A stretch of 64,000 nucleotides of DNA from the NCBI RefSeq assembly GCF_000616095.1, contig NZ_BAMS01000001.1, forward strand, positions 682,001-746,000, in the 5' to 3' direction. Below are positions 18,643-27,519 of this stretch, piece after piece. The position numbers and the translations under genes are program-made. The stretch is from Sneathiella glossodoripedis JCM 23214. Lineage in GTDB: Bacteria > Pseudomonadota > Alphaproteobacteria > Sneathiellales > Sneathiellaceae. The first letter of the stretch is position 1. Each line of letters starts with the position of its first letter. The notes under the pieces were generated by a model. The model made no database searches. It had not been told where the DNA came from and was given only the letters and a program-made list of their open reading frames with translations.

Positions 18643-20349
18643 ATATCAAGCGTTGTTGCATCCTTTACAATATGAACTTGCAATGGCCGGTTACGCCCGC
18701 GGATAATCACTTCCTGCCTTTCAGTGTTTCCCTTGAAACCGGCTTCTCGCGCGATCCGATCCGAGAAAATGAGTTGGCTTGAATATTCTTTGTTCATGCT
18801 TCAAGCCGGCTGGCGGTATTCACCGCATCACCAATAGCCGTTATTGACGTTGCTTTGCCATAACCCATTTCACCAATGATTGTTTGCCCCATATGAAGTC
18901 CAATACCAATACGCAGGGGCTCACCCAGATCCGATTTTAGACTCTGGTTCATCTGTTCAAGTGCAATTGCCATTTCTTTTGCGGCTGAAAGGGCTTTTTG
19001 TGCAGCCTGATCCGAGGAATCCTCCAGACCAAACAAAGCCATAACGCCATCCCCGATAAATTTATCAAGATGGCCTCCACTTTTCTCGATTGCCTCACCC
19101 ATATGCCGGAAATACTGGTTGATTACGAAGACCACATCATAGGGAAGTTTGGATTCAGAAAATTTCGTAAAGGATCTGAGGTCGGCAAATAATATGCCGA
19201 TATCCTTTTCGCGGCCTTGCAAATAAGCTGGCCGTGCGAAGGAGCTGCGATGGGATGGAGATTTATCCGCGAGAAGAGGGGTCACCGTCATATCTGACAT
19301 GGCAGGAACCTGACAAGCCAGCCTTGTTCCTTCGCTGGCGCCAACCCGTTTCAGAACTGTAAGTTCGTGATCGGAGGGCGGCGCAATCTGATCTCCCCCC
19401 GATGTAATACGGACCCTGCAGGTCGAGCATCGACCCCGTCCTCCACAGACAGATGCATGGGGAATGTTACCCAGTTTGCTAATGTCGAGTATGGTTGTAC
19501 CAGGGGGTGCAGCTACTTTCTTGCCTCCGGGATAGGTGAGTGTGATCAACCGTTCTTTTCTGAAATGCAGGAACCAGAATAGCCTGCTCATCAACAGTAT
19601 AAGCAGAATGAAGATCATTGCCTGCAATCCGGTATCCCGTACCTGATAGGCCCAGAGAATATCCTCCTCAGACAGGTTCAAGCCGGCGAAGAGCTGCTCT
19701 CGCCAGCTTGCTTCACTTGATAGGACCTCAATGGCTTGCGCTGCCATCAAAAATCCACAGAGTGCCAGTATCGGCAATATGATCGCTGCTGTATACAAAT
19801 ACGGCATAGCCTTTTCATACCAAGCTTTAGGCGGAGCCAGAAGTGAACGCCCAGGCACCCATGCGCCCACGCAACCAACAGGCCTACAGATTGCAGCAGG
19901 GATTGAACCGGTTGAGCGATCCAAATTGAATATATTACGTAGGAATAGTCATCATTTATCCCAAAAATCTCGTGCGCAACTCGCGTCCCAACAATATGAC
20001 CGATCATGAGCGGAGGAATTGCCAGCCCTAGAATGATCTGCAGGACTTCTTTGGCGGGAATACGCCGAAAAGATCTATGTGTGAGCAACCTCATGGAGGT
20101 CAAAGCAAGATGTATTATCAATGCGCCAATCAGAAGCAGAGATCCCAGCGGATTTCGCCAAAGGGCGACAAACACATCACGCCCTCTGTCCAGTACTTCT
20201 AGAGAAATAAGCCCCAAAGTGTGATTGAGCAGATGGGTCGTTAAAAACACCATCAGGATCAGGCCACTCAAAAGGCGAAGTCGTTCTGCCTTGAAAAGAG
20301 TTTTTAATGTGGTGGCTTTACCGTCACCATGATCCTGTGCAGTTGCCAT
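18639..20349 (-). CDS. adenylate cyclase with haem-type membrane anchor and [2Fe-2S] domain, frameshifted at about 19829 and 18798
   Basis: Three frames join into about 570 residues. Residues 1-240 form about six membrane helices rich in paired histidines (TTHLLNH, GHIVGTRVAH, AWAHGCLGVH), resembling a fumarate reductase/SdhC-type cytochrome b anchor. A plant-type ferredoxin domain follows, with cysteines at about 302, 308, 311 and 346 (C-X5-C-X2-C, then C34 residues later). A class III cyclase domain comes next (FADLRSFTKF, KFIGDGVMALF, GDAVNTASRLE). At 19829 TT must replace T, and at 18798 AA must replace A; the C-terminus then continues as MNKEYSSQLIFSDRIARE to a stop at 18639. It is probably a redox-sensing cyclase like CyaC of Sinorhizobium meliloti, with an extra Fe-S module. 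Confidence 0.86.
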
Positions 20350-20415
20350 TTATGCTCCCGATTTTGCAATCAGGGTGTTTGCAAATCGTGTTACTGTCAA
20401 GAAAAAGGCAGAAGT

Positions 20416-21414
20416 TCACTTTAAGTTGAGCTTGTCACTCACCAGCGTTTTCAGACTTGTAGCTGGACGGGCGCCGACATGGCTGATGACCTCTCCCGCA
20501 GCAAGAGAAGCGATAGCGCCGCTTTGTGCCAGACTTAAGCCATTTGTAAATCCATACAGGAACCCGGCGGCATATAGATCGCCTGCTCCCGTTGTATCAA
20601 TAACATCAACCGACAGGTCAGCAGCAATTTCAACTTCTGAATCCTGTGTCAAGATAACAGACCCTTTTTCACCGCGTGTGATACAGGCTATTTCAACTTT
20701 GTCTCTGATAGCGCTTATGGCGCTGGAAAAGTTGTCGGTTTGATACAGTGATTTTAGCTCATCCTCATTGGCAAACAGGATATCGACACCGTCCACAATG
20801 AAATCTGCGAACTCGTCTCTAAAGCGATCCACGCAAAAGCTGTCAGAAAGGGTGAGTGAGACGCGCTGTTTGGCTTCATGAGCTATTTTTGCGGCTTTAC
20901 GAAATGCGGCTTTACCGCCTTCAGGGTCCCACAGATACCCTTCCATGTAGGTTACTGCTGACTGAGAGATTGCTTCTTCATCAATGTCATCAGGGCCCAG
21001 TTCCACGCAGGCTCCAAGATAAGTATTCATGGTGCGATGGGCATCAGGAGTGATCAGAATGAAGCTGCGAGCGGTTGCAGGGCCGGCAGTGCTTTTCTGA
21101 GTTTCGAAATTAACGCCAGCTGCTTGGATATCATGTGCAAATATGTCGCCCAACTGATCATTGCGAACCTTGCCGATATAGTTGCTTTTGCCGCCAAGTG
21201 AGGCGACACCCGCAGCAGTGTTTCCCGCGGAACCACCAGAAACCTCTATTGCGCTTCCCATTTTTGCATAAAGATCAATGGCACGATTTTCATCGATCAG
21301 GTTCATTGAATTTTTGACAAGATTTTCAGTCTCAAGAAATTCATCTTCAATTTTGCTGAAAACGTCAACAATGGCGTTGCCAATACAAGTGGTATCAAAT
21401 CGTGTACTGTTCAT
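20416..21414 (-). CDS. PfkB-family carbohydrate kinase (adenosine kinase-like)
   Basis: This 332-residue ribokinase-fold enzyme has the N-terminal GNAIVDVF, the substrate-region GGSAGNTAAGVASLGG, and the C-terminal PfkB signature DVIDTTGAGDLYAAGFLYG with the catalytic aspartate. Alphaproteobacterial proteins of this pattern are usually annotated as adenosine kinase. The substrate is not certain, because sugar kinases share all these motifs. It is a single gene on the - strand; the cyclase gene is 66 bases downstream. Confidence 0.88.
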   Translation of the reverse strand: MNSTRFDTTCIGNAIVDVFSKIEDEFLETENLVKNSMNLIDENRAIDLYAKMGSAIEVSGGSAGNTAAGVASLGGKSNYIGKVRNDQLGDIFAHDIQAAGVNFETQKSTAGPATARSFILITPDAHRTMNTYLGACVELGPDDIDEEAISQSAVTYMEGYLWDPEGGKAAFRKAAKIAHEAKQRVSLTLSDSFCVDRFRDEFADFIVDGVDILFANEDELKSLYQTDNFSSAISAIRDKVEIACITRGEKGSVILTQDSEVEIAADLSVDVIDTTGAGDLYAAGFLYGFTNGLSLAQSGAIASLAAGEVISHVGARPATSLKTLVSDKLNLK

Positions 21415-21512
21415 AATGTCTCCTGAGCGATGTGCGGGCGGAGTATACGCTTTTGGGCGCCCTTTACAAGGTAACGCTGTACAAGAGGTTTTGTTTTTGC
21501 CAAATTTAATAA

Positions 21513-22940
21513 ATGAACGAACTTATAAAAATGACTGCACTTGAAGCAGTTGAAAAATTGAAATCTCGCGAAATTTCGCCGTTGGAGCTTATTGATGCCG
21601 CAGAACAGCGGATCGAACAGACGAATGATGCTGTGAATGCATTACCTGTTTTGTGTCTGGACCGTGCGCGAAAACATGCTCAAAAAATACTGAATGAAAA
21701 GCCACAAAACGGGCAAAAATCCTTATTTGGACTACCAATTGCGATCAAGGACCTGACGGCGGTTGAAGGGGTCTTGCACACCAATGGATCCCCGATCTTC
21801 AAAGACCAGATCGCTCAGCATTCTGATGTAATGGTGAAACGCCTTGAGAAAAATGGGGCTGTTGTAATTGCGAAAGCCAATACGCCAGAATTCGGCGCCG
21901 GGGCGCAGACTTTCAATGAGGTTTTTGGCACAACGACAAATCCTTGGAATACACGAAAGACTCCCGGTGGTTCGTCCGGTGGCTCAGCTGCAGCATTGGC
22001 AGCAGGGCAGGTCTGGCTTGCACAAGGCAGTGATCTTGGCGGGAGCTTGCGTATCCCGGCCAGCTTTGCGGGTGTCGTAGGGCTGCGCCCCTCACCGGGG
22101 CGCGTAGCTCATGGACCTTCAGCGTTACCATTTGGTCTGAACTCAGTAGAAGGCCCAATGGGGCGTACCGTGGCTGATGTTGCTTTAATGCTTGATATGA
22201 TGGTTGGGCAGGACCCCTGGGATCCAATCAGTCTGCCGGCGCCTAGCTATTCTTATCTGGATAAGGTGCAACAACCGGTTCAATTTAATCGGATTGCGTA
22301 CAGTCCGGATCTGGGTCAATGCCCCATTGACGCAGAAGTTGCTGAAATTTGCGGAAAAGCGGTGAGCGGTTTGCGCGAATTTTCTGCCTCCGTAGAGGAA
22401 GATTGTATCGATTTCTCAGGTGGTCACGATATCTTTCAGATACTTCGCGCGGCTCAATTCGCTGCGGCTCATGGCCCCAAACTGGAGACACATAAAGACC
22501 TGCTAAAAGAGGATGTTATCTGGAATATATCCGAGGGTTTCAAACTAACCGCTAATGACATTGGTTGGGCTTTGCGTGAACAAGGGCAGCTTTTCCATCG
22601 AAGCGCTGCATTTTTTGAAACCTATGATCTATTGGTAACGCCAACTGTTATGGTGCCCCCCTTTGATCATGAAATTCGATCGCTAAAAGAAGTGAACGGC
22701 GTCAAGTTTGACAATTATATAGCCTGGCTTGCGCAAACCTATCTGATTACAAATACGACTTGCCCCGCTATCTCGGTTCCTTGCGGATTTACCAAATCTG
22801 GATTGCCCGTAGGGCTGCAAATCGTTGGCCCTGCACATCGTGAAGATTTGGTTCTGCAGGCAGCGGCACAATTTGAAGCATTGCATGAGTATTCTGCGAT
22901 GACGCCCATTGATCCTAGGACAACCCTAGAAAGCGTTTGA
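21513..22940 (+). CDS. amidase-signature family hydrolase
   Basis: This 475-residue protein has the Ser-cisSer-Lys triad motifs: lysine in GLPIAIKDLTAVEG (about 80), the glycine/serine-rich GGSSGGSAAALAAGQ, and the nucleophile region GSDLGGSLRIPASFAGVVG. It would hydrolyse a small amide; it is not GatA, since gatC and gatB are absent. ATG 21513 gives the family N-terminus (LIKMTALEAVEKLKSREISP). It stands alone, divergent from the PfkB kinase gene. Confidence 0.92.
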   Translation: MNELIKMTALEAVEKLKSREISPLELIDAAEQRIEQTNDAVNALPVLCLDRARKHAQKILNEKPQNGQKSLFGLPIAIKDLTAVEGVLHTNGSPIFKDQIAQHSDVMVKRLEKNGAVVIAKANTPEFGAGAQTFNEVFGTTTNPWNTRKTPGGSSGGSAAALAAGQVWLAQGSDLGGSLRIPASFAGVVGLRPSPGRVAHGPSALPFGLNSVEGPMGRTVADVALMLDMMVGQDPWDPISLPAPSYSYLDKVQQPVQFNRIAYSPDLGQCPIDAEVAEICGKAVSGLREFSASVEEDCIDFSGGHDIFQILRAAQFAAAHGPKLETHKDLLKEDVIWNISEGFKLTANDIGWALREQGQLFHRSAAFFETYDLLVTPTVMVPPFDHEIRSLKEVNGVKFDNYIAWLAQTYLITNTTCPAISVPCGFTKSGLPVGLQIVGPAHREDLVLQAAAQFEALHEYSAMTPIDPRTTLESV

Positions 22941-23000
22941 ACTTCACGCTATAAACACTTACATCTGAAAGAATTGCAAACTGCTCATTGGGGGATTGTC

Positions 23001-23690
23001 GTGTTATCTGCGATCAGTAAGTCCATCGCTCAACTTTCGGATCCGGCCTTTAGATCGGTGATCATCAAGTCGTTGATTGCGGCTGTGGTCGCTCAGATCA
23101 TAGCCTTCATCGTTATTTTCCAGCTTACTGGATTGATTCCGCCCACTGATTGGGAATGGGTGAATAGCGTGATCGAGGTTTTAAGCGGGATTGGTGCCTT
23201 TGTTATTGCGTTGTTACTTTTTCCGCTGGCGATGAGTGCTGTTATCGGCGTCTTGCTGGATGATATTGCCGATGCGGTGGAGGCGAAGCATTACCCTCAG
23301 GACACTCCCTCAAGGGACATTCCGCTTTGGTCAAGTGTGTATGATGCTGTGAAGTTTTTCGGCGTTATCATTTTATTGAACCTGTTGGTTTTGCCTCTTT
23401 ACCTGATCCCGGTCATTAATATTTTCATATACTATTTGTTGAACGGGTACCTGCTGAGCCGAGAATTCTTTCAGCAAGTCGCAGTTCGGCATCATGAAAT
23501 GCGGGTTGTAAGCAAGCTCAGAAAAATTGGAAATATGGAAATTTTTCTAACCGGCGTAGCAATAGCATTTTTCATGACGATCCCGATTTTGAATTTGATC
23601 GTTCCGATTATTGCGACGGCAACTATGGTGCATTTATATAAGGCTCGAGCTAAATCTGCAGCAGGCAGTGCTTTGGTTAAAACGCAATGA
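23001..23690 (+). CDS. EI24/CysZ-like domain inner-membrane protein
   Basis: This 229-residue protein has four or five hydrophobic segments (about residues 20-45, 65-90, 125-155, 180-210) and a cytoplasmic segment VLLDDIADAVEAKHYP, matching EI24-domain proteins such as CysZ. In E. coli CysZ takes up sulfate; that role is not established for this homologue. I choose GTG 23001 (preceded by GGGGATTGTC) because the longer frame starts only with TTG at 22974. It overlaps the lipoprotein gene by 4 bases, so the two are coupled. Confidence 0.75.
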   Translation: MLSAISKSIAQLSDPAFRSVIIKSLIAAVVAQIIAFIVIFQLTGLIPPTDWEWVNSVIEVLSGIGAFVIALLLFPLAMSAVIGVLLDDIADAVEAKHYPQDTPSRDIPLWSSVYDAVKFFGVIILLNLLVLPLYLIPVINIFIYYLLNGYLLSREFFQQVAVRHHEMRVVSKLRKIGNMEIFLTGVAIAFFMTIPILNLIVPIIATATMVHLYKARAKSAAGSALVKTQ

Positions 23691-24214
23691 AAATCCTGCC
23701 AAGGTCAGTTTTGGTTGGAATATCTGTGACTTTGCTTGCCGCCTGCGGCACGCCGGTGGAGCGTGAAAATGCCCGCACAAGTGAACAAGCAGGAACTTCC
23801 AAGCTATCAAAAGAAATTTCGAAAGTTGAGGAAGCACCAGAGCAGACAGAAGCAAGCAATGTCAGTGAAGATGACAGCAAGCGCGATCCGGTAGAGATCT
23901 CTAATATTGAACCTGAACCAGAGTTTGAGGTCCCGCCGACGAGCGTTTTAAATGGCAAGACACCAGAGGAAATACAGGCAGTATTTGGTAAGCCAGTGCT
24001 GCTTCGCAAAGAAGAGCCAGCACAGATCTGGCAATATCTGACAACAGAATGTGCTTTGCATATTGTGTTTTATGCGACTGGCGATGAAGAGCCTGTCGTA
24101 ACACATGTCGCGATGAATGACCGGGTTTCAGCCAATAAAGTGAAACAGCCTAAAGACTGCTTTAAAAGCCAATTGCAGCGTGTCGGCTTTGATCGGGTTA
24201 AAGCCCTCAGCTAA
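23687..24214 (+). CDS. SmpA/OmlA-like lipoprotein
   Basis: This 175-residue secreted lipoprotein has signal peptide and lipobox LLAAC (lipidated Cys at about residue 20). A long acidic and serine-rich linker (25-85) follows, then a compact domain GKTPEEIQAVFGKPVLLRKE with WQYLTTECALHIVFY, which resembles the BamE/SmpA fold. It may assist outer-membrane assembly, but its exact role is unknown. Coupled to the EI24 gene and convergent with nth. Confidence 0.72.
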   Translation: MKILPRSVLVGISVTLLAACGTPVERENARTSEQAGTSKLSKEISKVEEAPEQTEASNVSEDDSKRDPVEISNIEPEPEFEVPPTSVLNGKTPEEIQAVFGKPVLLRKEEPAQIWQYLTTECALHIVFYATGDEEPVVTHVAMNDRVSANKVKQPKDCFKSQLQRVGFDRVKALS

Positions 24215-24221
24215 TTGGCAT

Positions 24222-24860
24222 TTAACTGACTGTGGTTTTACCCTTGAATTTGCAAAGATCTTCAACCAGGCAATTTGGGCAATCTGGTTTGCGGGCCTTG
24301 CAGATATAGCGACCGTGTAAAATCATCCAATGATGTGAGTGTCTTAGATATTGTTTGGGAATTTTCTTCTCGAGCTTTTTTTCCACTTCAAGCGGTGTTT
24401 TGCCGGGCGCAATTCCAGTTCTGTTTCCAAGCCGGAACAAATGGGTATCTACAGCAATTGTGGGCTGCCCAAAGGCAATGTTTAGGACTACATTTGCTGT
24501 TTTCCTGCCAACACCAGCGAGTTTTTCCAGCTCTTCTCTTGTTTGAGGAACTTCGCCATTGTGATCCCGAATTAACGCTTCACATAGTTTAATTACGTTT
24601 TTTGCTTTTGTTTTGTAAAGGCCAATGGATTTGATGTAATCGCGAACCGTATCTTCACCAAGCGCAAGCATTTTTTCGGGCGTGTCAGCGATCGCAAACA
24701 GAGGGCCGGTGGCCTTGTTAACCCCCACATCGGTTGCCTGAGCAGACAATACGACTGCAACAAGTAATGTAAATGGGTTCACGTAATCCAGTTCACCTTT
24801 CGGTTCTGGATTGGCTTCGCTCATTCTTCGAAAAAATTCTTCGATATCTGCTTTTTTCAT
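24222..24860 (-). CDS. nth: endonuclease III (DNA glycosylase/AP lyase)
   Basis: From ATG 24860 the protein has 212 residues, the E. coli length. It contains the helix-hairpin-helix LAGVGRKTANVVL with the catalytic lysine, the catalytic aspartate in AVDTHLFRLGNRTG, and the C-terminal [4Fe-4S] pattern C-X6-C-X2-C-X5-C. It removes oxidised pyrimidines and nicks the abasic site. The longest frame (to 24923) adds 21 unconserved residues and would abut the divergent DUF2244 gene, so I prefer 24860; ATG 24866 is equally possible. Confidence 0.96.
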   Translation of the reverse strand: MKKADIEEFFRRMSEANPEPKGELDYVNPFTLLVAVVLSAQATDVGVNKATGPLFAIADTPEKMLALGEDTVRDYIKSIGLYKTKAKNVIKLCEALIRDHNGEVPQTREELEKLAGVGRKTANVVLNIAFGQPTIAVDTHLFRLGNRTGIAPGKTPLEVEKKLEKKIPKQYLRHSHHWMILHGRYICKARKPDCPNCLVEDLCKFKGKTTVS

Positions 24861-24924
24861 GACCATGTTATTGGCATAGCCTGCCAAGACGTGCAATGAT
24901 GATTTTAATATCGGAAAGTCCAAT

Positions 24925-25410
24925 ATGACACAGGATCCTTTAACTCCAAAAATCTCAGGCGTTGATTATTCCCTTTTGCTGCGACCTCATAGAAGTCTCT
25001 CGCCAAGAGCGTTTTTGATTTTGATGAGCTTCATTGCAGGGGTGAGTTTTATCATTGGCGCCGTGTTTGCCAGTATGGGAGCGTGGCCGGTGTTTGGGTT
25101 TTTTGGTCTTGATGTTCTGCTCATCTACTGGGCTTTTAAGTGGAATTTTCGATCAGGGCGTTGCTGCGAAATCATCGAAATCACAAATGGAAAGCTCGTC
25201 ATCAAGAAAATTGCTGTAGGTGGCCAGGAAAAGCGGTGGGCAATGGACACCTACTGGAGCAAAGTTGATTTTAAGAACAAGCGTATTTTAGTGAGTTGCA
25301 GAGGAACGCAACACGAAATCGGTGAATTTCTTGTGCCAGATGAAAAAGAAGAGGTATTTAATAACCTCAGCGCGGCTTTAAGGCGCAGTCAAAACCCAGT
25401 GTTCGCCTAA
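24925..25410 (+). CDS. DUF2244 membrane protein
   Basis: This 161-residue protein has two adjacent membrane helices (about residues 30-72) between an N-terminal RPHRSLSPRAF segment and a C-terminal cytoplasmic domain. This is the DUF2244 pattern, often found beside nth in alphaproteobacteria. Its function is unknown. Its last 4 bases overlap the convergent dapB stop. Confidence 0.85.
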   Translation: MTQDPLTPKISGVDYSLLLRPHRSLSPRAFLILMSFIAGVSFIIGAVFASMGAWPVFGFFGLDVLLIYWAFKWNFRSGRCCEIIEITNGKLVIKKIAVGGQEKRWAMDTYWSKVDFKNKRILVSCRGTQHEIGEFLVPDEKEEVFNNLSAALRRSQNPVFA

Positions 25411-26219
25411 TCGTCCAGACCCAATACATCCATCATGCTGTAATAGCCTGCGGGTTTGTCTGATGCCCATAATGCAGCTTTGACTGCTCCTCTTGCAAAA
25501 ATTGAGCGATCGCCAGCTTTATGTGTAATTTCGATAATTTCGTCCTCGGCAGCAAACATAACAGTATGGTCTCCCACAACATTGCCACCGCGTAGAACTG
25601 CATATCCAATGTCTCCGGCTTTGCGCGGACCTGTAATGCCATCGCGTCCCCGGTCCGCGACGGTATCGTGGTCAACTCCGCGGCCTTCAGCCGCGGCCTT
25701 GCCAAGTTGCAAGGCTGTACCAGAGGGGGCATCGACCTTGTGCCGATGATGCATTTCTACAATTTCGATATCAAATTCATCGTCTAGAATGGCGGCAACT
25801 TTTTTAGTCAGTTGTGCGAGCAAATTAACGCCAAGGCTCATATTTGCACCTTGTACGATTGTTGCACGACTTCCGTTTTGGGCAATTATCTGCTGATCTT
25901 CATTGCTGATACCAGTGGTGCCGATGACATGAATTTTACCGAATTTAGCGGCGAGGGAGGCGTGTTCAACTGTAGCTGCCGGTGTCGTGAAATCTATTAT
26001 GGCATCACAAGTCTGAAAGAGCTTTTCCGCACTGTCGGCAACGGTGACATTCAGAGCTTCAACCCCCGCAAGTGTCCCGATATCTTTGCCAAGGAAAGGT
26101 GAGACCGCCGGTTCGGTACCACCTGCAACGTGACAGCCTGCGGTCTGGGTAACCTGTTTGACCAGCATTCTGCCCATGCGACCACCACATCCGACGATAC
26201 CGATTTTCAAGTCACTCAT
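25407..26219 (-). CDS. dapB: 4-hydroxy-tetrahydrodipicolinate reductase
   Basis: This 270-residue enzyme catalyses an NAD(P)H-dependent step of lysine and diaminopimelate synthesis. The N-terminal dinucleotide-binding motif is GIVGCGGRMGRML, and the catalytic motif is EMHHRHKVDAPSGTAL with its histidine pair and lysine. It lies downstream of the dnaJ terminator in the reverse direction and is probably transcribed alone. It overlaps the DUF2244 gene end by 4 bases. Confidence 0.97.
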   Translation of the reverse strand: MSDLKIGIVGCGGRMGRMLVKQVTQTAGCHVAGGTEPAVSPFLGKDIGTLAGVEALNVTVADSAEKLFQTCDAIIDFTTPAATVEHASLAAKFGKIHVIGTTGISNEDQQIIAQNGSRATIVQGANMSLGVNLLAQLTKKVAAILDDEFDIEIVEMHHRHKVDAPSGTALQLGKAAAEGRGVDHDTVADRGRDGITGPRKAGDIGYAVLRGGNVVGDHTVMFAAEDEIIEITHKAGDRSIFARGAVKAALWASDKPAGYYSMMDVLGLDD

Positions 26220-26270
26220 TATCCTGTTCCTGCTTAAAATTGGGATAGCGGAGGTGGTGTAGCATGAAAA

Positions 26271-26290
26271 AACCCCTCTGGCGAGGGGTT
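26271..26290 (-). terminator. intrinsic terminator of dnaKJ
   Basis: An 8-base stem (AACCCCTC and its complement) with a 4-base loop lies directly after the dnaJ stop and is followed on the - strand by a run of six T. This is a strong rho-independent terminator for the dnaK-dnaJ transcript. Confidence 0.85.
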
Positions 26291-26294
26291 CATA

Positions 26295-27422
26295 TCAATC
26301 TTTCAGGTCTGCGAGGAAGTCTTTTACTCGAGAGAAAAAGCCTTCGCTTTCCGGGTTATGGGCGCCTTTGCCTTCTTCTTCGAACTCACGTAGCAGTTCT
26401 TTTTGGCGCTTCGTCAGATTGACCGGTGTTTCCACAATGGTGTGGATATACATATCGCCATTTTCGGATGAGTTCATGATAGGCATGCCTTTGCCACGTA
26501 ATCGGAACTTCCGCCCTGACTGAGTGCCAGCTGTGATGGATACTTTCGCTCTTGCGCCATCCAGCGTGGGAACTTCAATATCGCCGCCCAATGCAGCGGT
26601 TGTGATCGGAATTGGAACCCGGCAATGCAGGTTCTGTCCGTCCCGTTGAAATATACGGTGATCCGCGACTGTCAGGAAAATATACAAATCGCCCGGAGCC
26701 ACCACGTAAACCCATTTCTCCTTCACCGGAGAGACGAATTCGATTACCGTCATCTACACCAGCCGGGATATTGATGGAGAGCGTTTTTTCCTTGTTTACC
26801 CGGCCTTGCCCGCGACATTTAGTGCATGGCTTTTCGATGACACGGCCTTGCCCGTGACAAGTCGGGCATGTTCGTTCAATGGTAAAGAAGCCTTGTTGGG
26901 CGCGGACCTTGCCGTGACCGTGACAGGTGCCACAATTCACAGGGGCAGAGCCTTCAGCTGCACCAGTTCCCTCACAACTGTCGCACTCGACAGAGGTTGG
27001 AATTTTGATTTCGGTTTCTTTACCGTGGTAGGCTTCTTCGAGGGTGATTTCCATATTATATCGAAGATCTGATCCCCGGTTTTGTGAGCTTCCGCCGCCA
27101 CGGCGCCCACCCATGAAGTCACCGAACAGGTCTTCAAAAATATCAGAAAATCCACCAGCACCCATGCCGCCCATACCGCCATGACCCATGCCACCATTTT
27201 CAAAGGCGGCGTGGCCGTACTGGTCGTATGCTGCGCGTTTTTGTTCGTCACTCAGGACCTCGTAAGCCTCGTTGAGTTCCTTGAAGCGGGCCTCGGCTTC
27301 AGCGTCACCGGGATTGCGATCCGGGTGATATTTCATAGCCATCTTGCGATAGGCTTTCTTTAGGGTGCTTGCGTCGCATCTCGAGAAGCCCCTAGAATTT
27401 CGTAATAATCGCGTTTTTCCAT
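26295..27422 (-). CDS. dnaJ: chaperone DnaJ, frameshifted at about 27369 and about 26694
   Basis: The J domain starts at ATG 27422 ([11 protein letters not shown]) and breaks after GASRDATQA. One base (AA for A) restores it to [20 protein letters not shown], with the HPD motif. A Gly/Phe-rich linker follows, then four CXXCXGXG zinc motifs ([32 protein letters not shown]). The second break lies near 26694, where the sequence passes from MGLRGG to [13 protein letters not shown]; here the phase change is that of one extra or two missing bases. The repaired protein has about 375 residues, the normal length. It is the DnaK co-chaperone, and follows dnaK by about 100 bases of hairpins. Confidence 0.95.
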
Positions 27423-27443
27423 AAGGTCCTACTCAACCAAATG

Positions 27444-27474
27444 CCGCTCCGGTCTGGTATTCAGGCCGGAGCGG
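27444..27474 (-). terminator. long hairpin between dnaK and dnaJ
   Basis: A 13-base stem (CCGCTCCGGTCTG with its complement, one G-T wobble) and 5-base loop lie in the dnaK-dnaJ gap. No T-run follows on the - strand, so it is more likely an attenuating or RNA-stabilising structure than a full terminator. Confidence 0.55.
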
Positions 27475-27492
27475 ATCTTTAAAAGTACGGGT

Positions 27493-27513
27493 GTAACCTT
27501 TAATAAAGGTTAC
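27493..27513 (-). repeat. second hairpin just after the dnaK stop
   Basis: A perfect 8-base inverted repeat (GTAACCTT and complement, 5-base loop) begins 7 bases after the dnaK stop codon. Together with the hairpin at 27444 it may adjust the dnaK to dnaJ ratio. Confidence 0.45.
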
Positions 27514-27519
27514 TCGGCC

